From Ypsolopha sequella (lineage: Eukaryota; Arthropoda; Insecta; Lepidoptera; Ypsolophidae): DNA of 64,000 nucleotides. The notes beneath the pieces are model-generated. The model ran no database searches and was not told the DNA's origin. It was given only the letters and a program-made list of their open reading frames with translations. A program made the position numbers and the translations under genes. Below, one piece after another: positions 32,048-43,734 of the stretch. The DNA is taken from NCBI GenBank assembly GCA_934047225.1, contig OW203989.1, forward strand, positions 4,625,977 through 4,689,976. The letters run 5' to 3'. Within the stretch, counting starts at the first letter, position 1, and each line of letters opens with the position of its first letter.

Positions 32048-34049
32048 CCTACCTATTTGGAAAAAATGATGAGTTCTGTAATGAAATAAAAGGATTAAAG
32101 GAAGAATACTCTAGATCTTTACAACAAGATAAATCAATACAAATCGGACAAAAAATTTCGGATAGTAATAATAAGTCAAAAACGGTTTGGAGCATTATAA
32201 ACAAAGAGTCAAAAAAATCAGAACAAAAACCTGCGAAAAATTTAACATTAGATATTGAAGGAAAATCATACCAAAATTACAATGAAATAGCCGACCTTTT
32301 TGGTAATTATTTTCAAAATATCTCTAATGATTTAATACATAAAAACTGCCAAGAAGACCATATCGTTAATGTTAACCATTCTATTAAAAATAAATTCATC
32401 CTTAAACCTTATACAGAGGAAGAACTAGAAAAACTAATTCAAGCTATTGAACCAAAACATACAAAAGACTTTATAGAAGTTTCATTCTTCATCGTCAAAT
32501 TCACAGCTAAGGTTATTATAAAACAACTCACATACCTGGTCAATGAAATGTTCAAGAATGGCTGGTTTCCAGAAAATTTAAAGTATGCACGCCTTATACC
32601 CATTTTCAAGAAAGGTGATGAAAAAAATATAGAGGATTATAGGCCAGTATCAGTCTTACCTTCTTTTTCAAAAATATTTGAGAGGGCTATTTATAATAGA
32701 CTTATTGAATATTTCAACAATGAAAAGGTTATTTCGAGTAACCAACATGGCTTCCAAAAAGGCAAGTCAATAATAACCGCTGCAACAGACTTGACACAAA
32801 ATATATTAAAATTCTTAGATAATTGTGAAAATGTTATTGGTATATTTGTAGACTTGTCAAAAGCGTTTGACTTAGTTGACCATAAAATTCTGCTGGAAAA
32901 GCTTTATAGATATGGAGTACAAGGCATAGCTCATCAACTATTGGAGTCATACCTCAACATAGAAAATTTAGAATTAACTTGACATATACAGACGACATTA
33001 AAATGAAAAAAATTGACGTAAATTCTAAATGGTTTGACATAAAATGTGGTGTTCCTCAAGGATCTATCTTAGGACCTCTAATGTTCTTGATTTTCATAAA
33101 TGATTTGCCCACTAACATTAAACATTCCACCCTTATTTTATTCGCAGACGATACTACAAGTTTAATTAATGATAAACAGATAGAATCCCTAAACATCAAA
33201 GCAGAAAAAGCAGTGACAGAGTTGTGCAAATGGTTCAAAGGAAATAACCTGATATTAAACAAACAAAAAACACAATGTATGTTGTTTAGTATATACGAGA
33301 ATACGGAAAAGAGAGACAATGTTAATATTAAAATTGATAATAATAATTTAGATATTGTAAAGTCATGTAAGTTTTTAGGATTTTATATAGATGACCACTT
33401 AAGATGGACCACACATATTGATAAACTGGTCAAAAGATTATCTTCCGTATGTTTTTGTTTAAAAAGCCTTATTAGAATAGGAGGAAAAGAGGTTGTCAAA
33501 ACAGCATATTGGGGTCAGTTTTACCCATTAATGACAAACGGTATAGAATATTGGGGATCATTGGAAATTGCCAACAAAGTATTCAAATTACAAAAAAAGG
33601 CTGTCCGCATTATGATGAACGCAGCTATAGATGCACATTGCAAACCACTCTTCAAACAACTTGGTCTATTATCATTATTTGATGTATTTGTTTTAAAGAT
33701 GGCTTTGTTTGTTAGGGAGAACCCAAACATGTTCAAAATTATCGGTAGTGGTCATAATTATGATACGCGAAGTAAAGGAGTACACAAGTTGTCAATCGTG
33801 CAACATAACCACAAGCATTTTGAGCAAAGTATTATACATAGTGCAACAAAAATTTATAATTCTTTACCACTAGAAATTACAAAAGAAACAAAAATAAATG
33901 TATTTAAAGAAAAAGTTAAGAATTGGCTCAAAGATCAATGTATGTATGATTTAAAAATGTTCTTTAGTTAAGTTAACCCTAGTTTATAAGATACGACAAG
34001 AAATGATGTAATATTTATTTCAATAAATGATTCTATTCTATTCTATTCT
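32048..34049 (+). mobile_element. LINE D, 5'-truncated, inserted in LINE C
   Basis: The insertion is bounded by ACGA (32044-32047 and 34050-34053), and the joined flanks restore LINE C ORF2. Its 3' end has AATAAA followed by a (TTCTA)n tail at 34031-34049. It starts inside the linker before the reverse transcriptase. Confidence 0.85.
32060..33971 (+). pseudogene. LINE D reverse transcriptase, frameshifted
   Basis: The linker (TVWSIINKES) is followed by the RT core: ENLKYARLIPIFKKGD, YRPVSVLPSFSKIFERAIY, FVDLSKAFDLVDHKI, then a frameshift at about 32962, then CGVPQGSILGPLMFLIFIND and LILFADDTT (catalytic FADD). The thumb and C-terminal region end at 33971. A degraded patch around 32455-32500 replaces the expected GxDxIS box. 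It makes no functional enzyme as it stands. It belongs to the Jockey/CR1 side of non-LTR elements by motif order. Confidence 0.85.
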
Positions 34050-34960
34050 ACGATGATATTTCTTCCATTTTCTATGACACTTAAGTTTTTCGGCAATTAT
34101 CTTTTTAATAGATTCATTAAACCAAGGTGGATATTTATTAGGTTGTTTTATGGTCCTTTCGGGGACATAAGTTTTTACCATTTCATTTAAAATATCATAA
34201 AACGATTGAGTTGCAACATCTACATCGTTCTTGTCGAGCAACTGAGACCAAGGCTTCTCTTTCAACGAAGACTTAATACCTTGGTAATCTGCCTGAGAGA
34301 AGAGCTTTACGATCTTCGATGGACACCGTAATGATTTTGCAACTGTACAATTAATTAGGATTTCTAGTGATGGATGATAGGCATCTTCCTTAACTAAGGG
34401 ATTGGTACATCGTGTAAGATGACATCGTAAACTGCTAAACACCAGATCTAAAATTCCAGAATACTTATTCAGAATGTAATTGTATTGGTGAAGGCCGGTT
34501 TCTCGTAGGAACATACCGAACTCGCCAAAGAATTGAGTTTCATCTCCAGTGTCTAAATTACATTTGCCCTCGGCACCGATCTGCCACTTAATTTTACTGA
34601 CAATAAAATCGCCCGTAAGTAAAAATTGATCAAAAGAGTGATAAGTTATTTGCTCAGATATAAATTTAAAAAAGTTTGACACAGCCGTGTAGTGATCGGA
34701 GCATTGCAAAAAATAGCCGCAATAAATACGGAGATTGCAACCAGATTCTAGTTTTATGATGACCCCAGTTAGTTGTGTATTTGGTATAAGCGCTGTGTCC
34801 GGTAATGGCGCAGGGCTGGCCGGCAGGTCGCGGCGAACAGCGATCAGCGCACCGCCTCCCCGCTCCACATCCGTTGATGTGTAGTCGCGGTCGTCGCGGT
34901 GTAGTACATACCTGCCGTCTACAAGCTCCTCGTCGAATATTCCTGGGTGTAACCAGCGGG

Positions 34961-35183
34961 CCTATTGTGTATCTCTAGTTGCCTTCTGGACTGGGTGTCT
35001 ATCATCAAAAACATAGATATACTATCGAATTCCGATGTCCTAAGGATATTTTCGCACTTGAAGTGACGACACAGATTGTTAATAGTTCAATACCCACTAA
35101 AAACAATTTTGAAATTTCAGTTTTTAGCTATGTTTTTGATGATAGGCACCTCGTGCAGTTGGCAACTAAAGATACACAATAGG
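34961..35183. mobile_element. 223-bp MITE inside LINE C ORF2
   Basis: Termini CCTATTGTGTATCT(C/T)TAGTTGCC are inverted, and similarity extends to a second block GGTG(T/C)CTATCATCAAAAACATAG. It interrupts the endonuclease between ES and WLHPG. The flanks are G-rich, so the exact target duplication is unclear. Confidence 0.85.
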
Positions 35184-35613
35184 GGGGCTGGATTCTGTTA
35201 CACATATTAGGTCATAACTAGAGTATAGCACACTCCCACCGAAATCGTGAGTTTTTGTACGCAATCCGCGTGTATTTTGATAGTAAATCTTTAACTTCAT
35301 TAAAAAAATATAAATATTTGCAAATAAATAACGAAAACAAACAATGATAACTCCAAATAAGAACAGAGCGAACCTCGAGCTGAATCCATTTCATAGTTAA
35401 ACAGCGAAACCTCCAGCAAAACTTTAGCCTTTTGAAATCTAATATAACATTCAAAACCACAGAAATAAACGACAAATAGATAAATAACATACAACATCAA
35501 GTAGCAACAACACCAAATCCATAAATATAATAACAACATTTTTATAAATTCGACCGCATAACTATATCGTGTTTGACTGAGATGAAAAAGACCCTTACAA
35601 CAAAGTGATATTC

Positions 35614-36561
35614 TTACACAGTCATTTTTTTTAGGTCATTTTCCGTGGTGATCGCAATAACTGGCGCCATTTCATGCTTACGCGCTAATATAGTGCAATT
35701 ACGAACCCAAACAAATTTATAACCGCGTTCTTTTTGGACGATTTTGGTCTTTTTTAACAGTTCTTTATGACTAGGTGTTAAATGCTCATTTACAAAGATC
35801 ATCTTTGAAGATACCCCGGTGAATCCCAAATCCTTAGCCAAAATAGGAGACTTCTGTCGAAACGACGCCAAAAAGTCGTCTTTACGGTATCTGGATAAGA
35901 ATTTAACAATGATAGGTTTAGGCTTATTTAACTGTGTGTTACGGGGAACGACTCTAGTCACAAAATCTACATCTCTTCTAACATCTAAATCAAATCCACT
36001 TAAATCAGCAATGTTTTTCACAATTTCAAACAGGTTTTCACCCTTTCTGTCTGGCATTCCCAAGATCTCCACATTAGAGCGACGACACCACTGCTCCCTC
36101 CCTTCGTTATCTTGCTCTAGCGTCTTTATTTTATTCTTCAATGAAGCAACCTCGGTCTTAAGGCTCTCTAAGCCCTTAATGCGTTTATCAAAACCATCTG
36201 CTTTTTTGGTCCATTCGTCATATTGATGGCTCATTAGATCCATAGACTTCGTAAAACTGAGCATGTTTTCCTGCATTTCAGTTTTAAAAACATCCATGTT
36301 TTTTTGCATTTCGGCCCTCATCGCTTGAATATCTGTAGGAAGAGATGCTAAATTTGCCAGCTGAGTTTCAATTCGCGATAAATTCGTACCGAGGTCACAT
36401 AATGGTTCATTTTTCTCTCTGGAGGTCTCAAGTTTTGATGCAGTAGCAGGTTTCAATTTAGATTTAGATTTATCAGGTGTATTGACGCACTCCCGGCAAG
36501 TATTACACATCCAGGATAATCTATTCTCTTCTGTTAAATTGTTTAATTGTTCTGTTAAATA
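35614..36561 (-). CDS. LINE C ORF1: PHD-finger end, coiled coil, FP/L1-ORF1p-like C-terminus
   Basis: The frame is open from about 36582. LSWMCNTCRECV looks like the last metal ligands of a PHD finger whose start has been lost. A Lys-rich stretch follows, then a long coiled coil (residues about 50-150, heptads such as LASLPTDIQAMRAEMQKNMD). The C-terminal domain runs from WCRRSNVEILGMPDRKGEN to FVWVRNCTILARKHE, like baculovirus FP protein and L1 ORF1p C-terminal domains. Such proteins form trimers on element RNA. No stop interrupts the remaining 300 codons, but the 5' end is truncated. Confidence 0.78.
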   Translation of the reverse strand, partial: YLTEQLNNLTEENRLSWMCNTCRECVNTPDKSKSKLKPATASKLETSREKNEPLCDLGTNLSRIETQLANLASLPTDIQAMRAEMQKNMDVFKTEMQENMLSFTKSMDLMSHQYDEWTKKADGFDKRIKGLESLKTEVASLKNKIKTLEQDNEGREQWCRRSNVEILGMPDRKGENLFEIVKNIADLSGFDLDVRRDVDFVTRVVPRNTQLNKPKPIIVKFLSRYRKDDFLASFRQKSPILAKDLGFTGVSSKMIFVNEHLTPSHKELLKKTKIVQKERGYKFVWVRNCTILARKHEMAPVIAITTENDLKKMTV

Positions 36562-36582
36562 TAGTTTTAAAGAGTAGGTACG

Positions 36583-37232
36583 TCATACTGGAAACCTAAC
36601 AAGCGATCAGAAAACGAATCAACAACACGTTTTGCCAATTTCGCAAAATAAAATCTTGACCTCCCATAGTAATGGGCTTGCGTTTGTAAGGAACAAGAAA
36701 AAAGAAGAAAGATTACGAATTGCACAAAAAGCGTCCTCAAACCTTGACATCAATCACTTACCAAGTCTACAGTATGAAATAATGAAAATGGAGTAATAAC
36801 ATTTTATTTCTAGAACATTATGTCTTTATATAAAGTGCTGTGATAACCCTAGTAAGTTAAACAAACTTGTAACAGGGTTACCACGCTCTTCCGCCAGTGG
36901 TTTTAAAGATACAAAAAAAATAAAATAAAATAAAGATAATACAGATTAATTCTATAATGTTTAGTGTTTGAGGGTGTGTGTATGTAAGGGTGTGTGTGTG
37001 TGTGTGTGAGATGTGCGTTTGTGAAGAGATGATGTATCCCTAGCCCTACGAGCGGGGTCTTGGGATCACTTTGAGAACTACTAGGGAGTGTGTAGAAATG
37101 AAGCCGGTTTCATTTTTCACTTCCCCTAACACCGAGGTCTTGGGACGATAGTGACCACTAGGAGGAAAACAGTGCGTTACTGTTATCTATAGCTGTACAG
37201 TGGAAAAAAAAATGTATGGAAAGTAACATACT
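36583..37232. other. Intron with a degraded LINE end and a (TG)n tract
   Basis: Around 36690-36930 the plus strand reads like a degraded RT C-terminus (LRIAQKASSNLDINHLPSLQ) ending in an A-rich tail. Positions 36990-37009 are a TG microsatellite. No intact gene. Confidence 0.4.
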
Positions 37233-37411
37233 TGTTTCAAGTGGTTTAAAATCAAACCAGTATTTAAACATAACTTTATATTATTAAATCATTTTAAAAC
37301 AGATAAATAAATAACATTTTCATTTCAATTTTTTCTTCAAGACATTGTCAAAATCATAAATAATCTACTTATTTTTCTTTGAACTTGTTAAGCTCCAAGG
37401 AGTCAGCAACA
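37233..37411 (-). repeat. BEL/Pao 3' LTR
   Basis: TGTTTCAAGTGG to GAGTCAGCAACA on the plus strand. Next to it inside, TAACTCCTCCTCGC (37412-37425) is on the minus strand GCGAGGAGGAGTTA, a polypurine tract for plus-strand priming. Confidence 0.9.
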
Positions 37412-37439
37412 TAACTCCTCCTCGCTATAGGCTACTTAT

Positions 37440-37857
37440 GGGGTGGCTGACTCAGTAGCACAACTAACCTATTGGCAGGCCTACGTATGGCGTCCTTTAG
37501 TCGATACCTCTACCATACGAACACGATTATCACGACCAGTTACGACCCCTACAACCTTACCTCTAGTTCAGACATTTCTAGGAAAATTTGGATCGACAAT
37601 GAGAATTAATTCCCCTACATTAACTAAACTTCCTGCATCCGATGTCCAACGATGACGTACCTGTAGACTAGGAAAGTAATCGCCTAACCAACGGGACCAA
37701 AATTTATTAACTAAACGATTTGCAAATAGCCATTGCTTCCGCAAATTCAGATCTTCATCAGAAAATTCTCCAGGTCTTGGTAAAGATTTGGAAGAACCAA
37801 TCAAAAGTGATTAGGAATAAGTGCCTCTTCGTCCTCAATATCTGAATAATAATTAAG
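37440..37857 (-). pseudogene. BEL/Pao integrase C-terminal remnant (DUF5641-like)
   Basis: The minus strand reads IGSSKSLPRPGEFSDEDL, then KFWSRWLGDYFPSLQVRHRW and VGELILIVDPNFPRNVW, the C-terminal domain of BEL/Pao integrase. A frameshift lies near 37808, and stops follow near 37445. The catalytic core that should come before it is missing. Confidence 0.8.
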
Positions 37858-38027
37858 CCAATAGACTTTCTTAACAAAAACTTATATAAAAACAATAAGA
37901 CATGCGAAAAACTTCTAACTAACCGTCGCCACTTAGAAAATCATTCATCCTTTATTCATTTACGAACAGGCTGTCGTTCCTCAATCTGTCTAACTTTTTC
38001 ATTTTCTGGTCTGGCTTTATCTGGGGC

Positions 38028-38033
38028 CAATTT

Positions 38034-38066
<33 letters not shown>

Positions 38067-38093
38067 TTATTTTATTTTTTTTTTTTTTCGGGA
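38028..38093. repeat. T-run and (TTA)n low-complexity tract at the deletion region of the BEL element
   Basis: Poly-T, (ATT)n and poly-T lie at the end of the polyprotein frame, which runs into them as KKKKNKIK. This tract sits where the pol frame should go on into integrase. Confidence 0.85.
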
Positions 38094-41000
38094 GACCGAG
38101 AAACTCCAGGCCACAAAGCCACCTGTCATTAGAATTATCCTTCGCTCTTGTAGCCTCATCAGCGACATTGATAGTTCCTGGTAGCCATCTCCACTCTTGA
38201 GTCTTAGACAGTTCATCAATTTCAGCCAGGCGGTTTAGAACAAAGACTTTGTCTTTTCTAGGGTTCTTATTGATCCAGAACCAAACTGTCTTAGAGTCAG
38301 TCCAAAAATATTTCTTGCTAATCTTAAGCGACTGCTCTTTAACAACCGTATGTTCAAGTGGGGCCCCTAGCAAAGCTCCTTGTAGCTCAAGCCGGGGTAT
38401 CGTGGCTGATTTCAATGAGGCTACTCGGCTCTTTTCAGCAACAAAGACAACTTGCTCATATCTACGCAAGTAAACTACGCAGGCGTAAGCTTCTTCGGAA
38501 GCATCAACAAAAACGTGTAGTTGAAGATCGTCGTAGCCAAGAAGGCCATAATGTCTGGGGATAGAGAATTCTTGTTTCTTCCTTAACTTTTGAAGCCAAA
38601 GAAACCATTGTTGCGATGTCGTGTCGTCAACTTGCTGATCCCAGTTCTTACCGCCACGCCAGAGTTCTTGTAGAAGAATTTTAGCTTTTATCATGAAGGG
38701 GCTTAGCAAGCCAAGCGGATCAAACACAGACATGACCACTTTCAAAATTTCTCGCTTGGTTGGCTTACGCAAACATTCCACAATCTCTTTATCTACCCTT
38801 TTTAGGCTTAAGTCAAATCCAAGTGTGTCATCACCGGGTTTCCAAATGACACCCAAGGCTCGCTCAACCTCATCTGACTTTTGGAGTAAACTGACAGCGG
38901 CTCCATCTGTTTTCTGAGGAAGCACGACAGGTATGTTTGAAGCCCAACCACGAATGTCAAATCCCCCCGCTTTGTGTATCATAATGACATCTTTCACTAA
39001 CTGCCTGGCCTCTTCCTCGGTGTCTACCGAATCCAAGTAATCATCGACGTAATGACGTTTATTAATTGCTTCCACAGCACGCGGATGAGACGCCGCAAAA
39101 TCTTCAGTATTACGTCTCAGAATGTAGGTAGCCGTGCAAGGAGACGACTTGGCACCAAAAATCATGGATGTCATTCTATAGATACTGGGTGGATTTTTTC
39201 TATTCGTTCCACGCCATAGGAAGCACTGGGAATTCTGATCTTCTTCTATAATTTTAACCTGCATAAACATTTCACGTATGTCACCTGTCACGCCAATGGC
39301 TCGTTCACGGAAACGTAATAAAACTCCAACGAGAGAATTTAAGAGGTCTGGGCCAGAAACAAGTTCAGTATTAAGGGAAACGCCCTTTGTCTCTGCTTTA
39401 GCGTCATACACTACACGCAGTTTTCCCGGTTTATTCATGTTCCTAACCCCGAAATGCGGAAGAAACCAAACTCTGCCTGATGGTTTATCATGAACTTCTT
39501 CAGCATAGTCCTTGTCAAGCATGTTCTGAATCTGTTTCGAATAGTCGCTGGCGAAACTAGCATCAGAATCCATCATCTTTTCAATTGTCTTCAAGCGGTG
39601 TTCAGCATTTCGGCGATTGTCCGGGAATTTGACATCATCTGTTCTCCAGAGTAGACCGGTCTCCCATCTGTCTCCAATCTTCTTAGACTTTGTATCTAGA
39701 ATGTCTAAGGCACGACGTTCAGCAGGAGAGAACCTCCTGTTATCTTTGTACTTTATCCCTATGTTGTCGAGATGGAAATAGTCCTGCATGAGGTCATGTA
39801 GTTCATCATTTGTCTGTCTTACGTGGCAGGATAACTCAAACTTATTATCTGTAAGTGATGATGAAAATCCATGCAACACCCATCCCAACAAAGTACGTGA
39901 TGCAACTGGCTCATTCTTCTTGCCTTCTCTTACCTCGCGGCTTACAATGAGATGCCAATTGTCTTGTCCAATCAATAACGATGGTTTACCTTTGAAGGTC
40001 TCCAGAGGAATCCCTTTCAAGTGTTCAAAGGAAAACTCATCTTCAGGAACGGTGTAGTTGGGTAGCGTCAAATTATCTACCGTGCGAACTCTATCTATTC
40101 GGTGGGTCCCCTCGGCCGTACGTACAGTCAATGTCACTATCTGACTGTCTATCATTCCACTACCACCAATAGCTCCTTGAAGGTTTAAGTCGGCTTGAGG
40201 TCCAGTAGCTCCTACCCGCCTTGCCACTTCCTTCTCGACGAGAGTGACAGTTGAGCCTTCGTCAAGGAGAGCGTAAGTGCTAACGCTGCCTTCCGGACCT
40301 TCAACACAAATCGGTATAACTTTCAAGTAAACCTTCCTTTTTTGCGCAGACCATACATTAGCAGACGTCTCTCTCTCTTCAGTCACAGCACTCACACCTA
40401 CCATTTTTTCATCAAGCTTAGGCTTATCTTTGTGCAAAAGTGTGTGATGACCCGCCATGTTACAAGTCGCACATTTCTTTTTAGATTTACATCTATCCCT
40501 CCGATGACTAGAACTTAGGCACCTAAAGCATAAACGTTGCTTTACTATCCACTCCCAGCGATTATCAATAGGCTCAGATTTAAAATTAGGGCATGTCTTA
40601 ATCATATGACTTACCTCTGAGCAAAAGGCACAACCGGGTTCTTCTTTTTTAAAAGAAGATACTACATTCGTCGTCTCATCATCGGATGTGACGAATGCGT
40701 TGTCACTAGGGCTCTCTTCCTCTACCGTATATGCCGTAAGAAGAGTACGCGGCTTTAAGATTGACGTACCGGGCTTTGTTTTCATTGGTGGCTCGATAAC
40801 ACCACGCCTACAGATCTCTTGTGCCTCCGACATTAAATACTTAGCTAGCAAAGATAACTGCGGCTGGCATGTGCTCGCGCCCCTACTATAGTCAAGCCAA
40901 CGATATAACAAGGGCTCCGTCAACTTTTTCAAAATCTCAGATATTAATTCAGGACTGTATAAATAACCAATATTACCACATGACTGAATAGCGGCTACAC

Positions 41001-41886
41001 AATTATCAACTTTAGTAGCGAGCTGTACTACCTCGGCCTGCATACCAGTCATTTTAGGCACTCTCCTCATCTCGCCAATCAACCTACCCAGTACTTGATC
41101 GGGCCTACCAAACCTCATCTCGAGAATCCTCATGACATCAGACGCAGAAGTAGTCGCAATCAATCGGGCAGCAACCGCCTCCCACGCTTCGCCTTGGAGA
41201 CACCTCTGTAATCGGGCAAGGTTCTCCTCCTCGGAATAGTGGCCAACCCTAGTCGTCATATCATATGCATTCTTGAATCTCAACCAACCAAGTGCATCAC
41301 CTGTAAAAATAGGTAGGTTATTGCTAGTGAGTCTGCCTAAAAGTTTATCATTATTGCTGTGAGAATGTGTTAAGGCTTTAGTAAGCAAGCTTGTCAAGTT
41401 AGCGAAATCACTATCCCTACAACGCCGTAGATCATCGCCACCGTTGCAGCCACCCCGCGCACCGTCGTAAACCACAGGATCATCATGTGGCTTGTCGTAC
41501 TTGTCATAGTGCGTAGGGTGATCACCCTCAGGTTCACCAGGAACACCGTAGTAGCAGCGAGTGCGGTCGATCCAGCTCTCAGTGGCTTTCAATGAGTTTA
41601 CCGAGCTTCGACTGTGCAAACTTGCCACGTCCTCGTCTAGTCGTGCTCGTACTAAAGCTTTTTCAGCCTCTATCTCTTGACGCTTGAACTCGGCTTCGGC
41701 TTTTTCTCTTGCAGCTACAATGTCACGGCGCTCCAACTCCGCTAACTCTCGAGCAGCTCGAGCCTCTAAAACACGTCGTTGTGATACAGGCGAACAAGTT
41801 TTTGACATCGAGCGATCAGTCGAGGCTTTTTTATCATCTTCCTCCAAATTTTTATTTGCAATACGTTTACTCCTTCGCAGCGACAT
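38062..41886 (-). CDS. BEL/Pao Gag-Pol polyprotein, Gag to RNase H
   Basis: A 1274-codon ORF begins MSLRRSKRIANKN. In order: N-terminal coiled Glu/Arg-rich segment; a Gag domain of the DUF1759 type (about residues 160-330, FTGDALGWLRFKNAYD); zinc knuckles CAFCSEVSHMIKTC, CFRCLSSSHRRDRC and CATCNMAGHHTLLH (about 420-490); an aspartic protease of the A17 type with YALLDEGST; reverse transcriptase with GVTGDIREMFMQVKI and RHYVDDYLDS; RNase H with HVFVDASEEAYA and WTDSKTVWFWI. It would supply particle protein, protease and reverse transcription. The frame is intact over all these parts but lacks the integrase core, so the element could not integrate by itself. Confidence 0.93.
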
Positions 41887-41954
41887 GTCTTGTCAAAACT
41901 TCTACAGCAACAAAATTTCTAAACTTTACCGTACTTCATAAACTTTTACTTTTA

Positions 41955-41968
41955 CGGCTCGAAGACCA
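41955..41968 (-). promoter_or_regulatory. Probable primer binding site of the BEL/Pao element
   Basis: Three bases inside the 5' LTR the minus strand reads TGGTCTTCGAGCCG. This would pair with the 3' end of a tRNA ending CGGCTCGAAG(G)ACCA, which resembles eukaryotic tRNA-Tyr with one base missing. The tRNA identity is from memory. Confidence 0.55.
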
Positions 41969-41971
41969 TAT

Positions 41972-42150
41972 TGTTTCAAGTGGTTTAAAATCAAACCAGT
42001 ATTTAAACATAACTTTATATTATTAAATCATTTTAAAACAGATAAATAAATAACATTTTCATTTCAATTTTTTCTTCAAGACATTGTCAAAATCATAAAT
42101 AATCTACTTATTTTTCTTTGAACTTGTTAAGCTCCAAGGAGTCAGCAACA
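41972..42150 (-). repeat. BEL/Pao 5' LTR
   Basis: Same 179-bp sequence as 37233-37411, in direct orientation. It is followed outside by ATACAACT. Confidence 0.9.
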
Positions 42151-42205
42151 ATACAACTTTATTAAAATTATCGCAAGGAGATCTTCTGTCTGTTCGTATG
42201 ACAAA

Positions 42206-42248
42206 CAGATTATTTGCCTTGGCTATACAAAAGTGTGTTTTGCAAAAT
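42206..42248 (-). repeat. Dispersed repeat, inverted copy 2 (partner at 29640-29681)
   Basis: CAGATTATTTGCCTTGGC to GTGTGTTTTGCAAAAT, reverse complement of the partner with a few changes. Confidence 0.65.
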
Positions 42249-43734
42249 TGATCCACTTACTGTTTTTCTTAAATAAAATATTGCAATTATTTAAAAATTC
42301 ATATACTTATTACAACAATATCTGGTAACAATTTTTATCTAAATATTGGGACCCTTCCAATAAAAATCAAAACAATATAGTTACTACCCATAAGTGTCCA
42401 TGACTCCCGCCGTGTCACATGGAGAACTCCCGTAACGAATACAAGCTTTGCTCAAAAATTTTCCCCATTCTTAGGTCCATTCCTATATTCAAGGACAAAT
42501 AATAAACTATCCCTTCTTCATCTAACACGTTACCCATGCAAAAAAATTCTACACGATTGGCTCTCCCCCTTAGATTACGAACAAACCGAGGATATCTTTA
42601 AAATTGATACATAAATCCTAACACACATGTACCGGTCTGTGAGTATCAAGTATTTCACCCTTTCACACACACCCTAATTAAATTCCATATACAATTATCA
42701 CACACGTCATACATAACTCAACTAGTTTCATTTTGTCTCTTATGTTACTTTTTAATATTTTATAAATTTGTTATCGTCAGACTCACCAGTAAGAGTCTAA
42801 TTTCCCACAACCCAGGGAGTCATAATGTGGGGATTAGAGTTTTATAAAAGACACTTTTCAAACAACATGGTAATAGTGAATAAAATATTTTTGTATTTCT
42901 TTTTGGTTGCAAATAAACATATTTAAATTTTTTATTTTATTTAATACAGTCTCTTAAAAACAGAATAGAACTTAAACTTCAATTATCTCGAAACTAGATT
43001 GATGTGGACTGGAAGATTTCTGCATAACCACGTCCAATTACTAATCCAAATGTCATTTGCAGCGTAATGTCTGATGATCATTGAAGATCTAAGCACTTCT
43101 ACTGGCACTTATGCACTTTTTCCAGCGTCATTCGAAAATTACTCTTACTAATAACGATATTTCTCTTAAATGAGATGTTTAAAAATAAAAAATAAATATA
43201 CAATGTTACTTCAAGTATAAAAAAAAACCTGAATATTATTCTTGCGTTAATAGAACAGTATGAAAATATTGTTCAACGTCAAGCTGTTTTTAGACTAAAA
43301 TTAAGTAAAATTGGTTATTTCTTTGAAACCACTAAAAGTTTTTGTATGGTTCTTGCACTAAAATACAAGAAAAATTTTGCTTGATAAAATCATAAATGGA
43401 ATATTTTTTCGTCCATTGCGTCTATTTTTGCGCTATCCGGAGACCCTACAACGTTGTCATGCAGTGCGCACTGATTCATATCGTTCATGAATCGTTACTT
43501 AAATATAGTTTGTATATTTTTACCGACACAAGTCCACTCAAGGTCGTTGGTGACTACCTGCCCCTTAAGTGAATACCTATAAATAACTACATTGCACATC
43601 CGCAACATAAAACTGCTAAAATATGAAGTCTCTGTCGTCACTGTATGTGATATGATATAACTGTCCCGGCTGACGGTCCGGGCTATAAGGTGAACCTAAT
43701 TTTATAACTTGATGTCTCTGTGTTTAATGTTTTA

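Larger units (their letters stand above)
30235..35300 (-). pseudogene. LINE C ORF2: endonuclease and reverse transcriptase, split by two insertions
   Basis: ORF2 starts at ATG 35300 with MKLKIYYQNTRGLRTKTHDF, the N-terminus of the AP-like endonuclease. It runs into the MITE after ICVTES, resumes at WLHPGIFDEELVDGRY, and continues through RGGGALIAVRRDL and LLTGDF to KKYHR near 34054. There LINE D is inserted. It resumes at IEDYNTFALLRDRQKS and includes the reverse transcriptase: GMGPDGIHP, YSKAFDKISH, SGVPQGSHLGPLLF and LLYADDKKIYK (catalytic YADD). Without the insertions the ORF would be roughly 950 codons, the usual size for CR1/Jockey ORF2. Apart from the insertions I saw no stop in the RT half, so the element was probably intact when hit. 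Confidence 0.88.
30003..36582 (-). mobile_element. LINE C, CR1/Jockey-type, interrupted by LINE D and a MITE
   Basis: Read on the minus strand it has ORF1 (36.56 to 35.61 kb), ORF2 (35300 to 30235) and a 3' end with an (AAAT)n tail at about 30003-30036. ORF2 is split twice: by the MITE at 34961-35183 and by the plus-strand LINE D at 32048-34049. The 5' end is lost within ORF1. Confidence 0.85.
37233..42150 (-). mobile_element. BEL/Pao LTR retrotransposon, internally deleted
   Basis: Two 179-bp LTRs (TG...CA) enclose a minus-strand gag-pol. ATAC follows the right LTR and precedes the left one, fitting a 4-5 bp target duplication (ATACT versus ATACA if 5 bp). The integrase core is absent. LTRs look identical or nearly so by eye, suggesting a fairly young insertion. 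Confidence 0.9.

Noticed and set aside
38249..41941. Plus-strand ORFs opposite the BEL polyprotein
   Set aside because: Shadow frames of a clear 1274-codon gag-pol.
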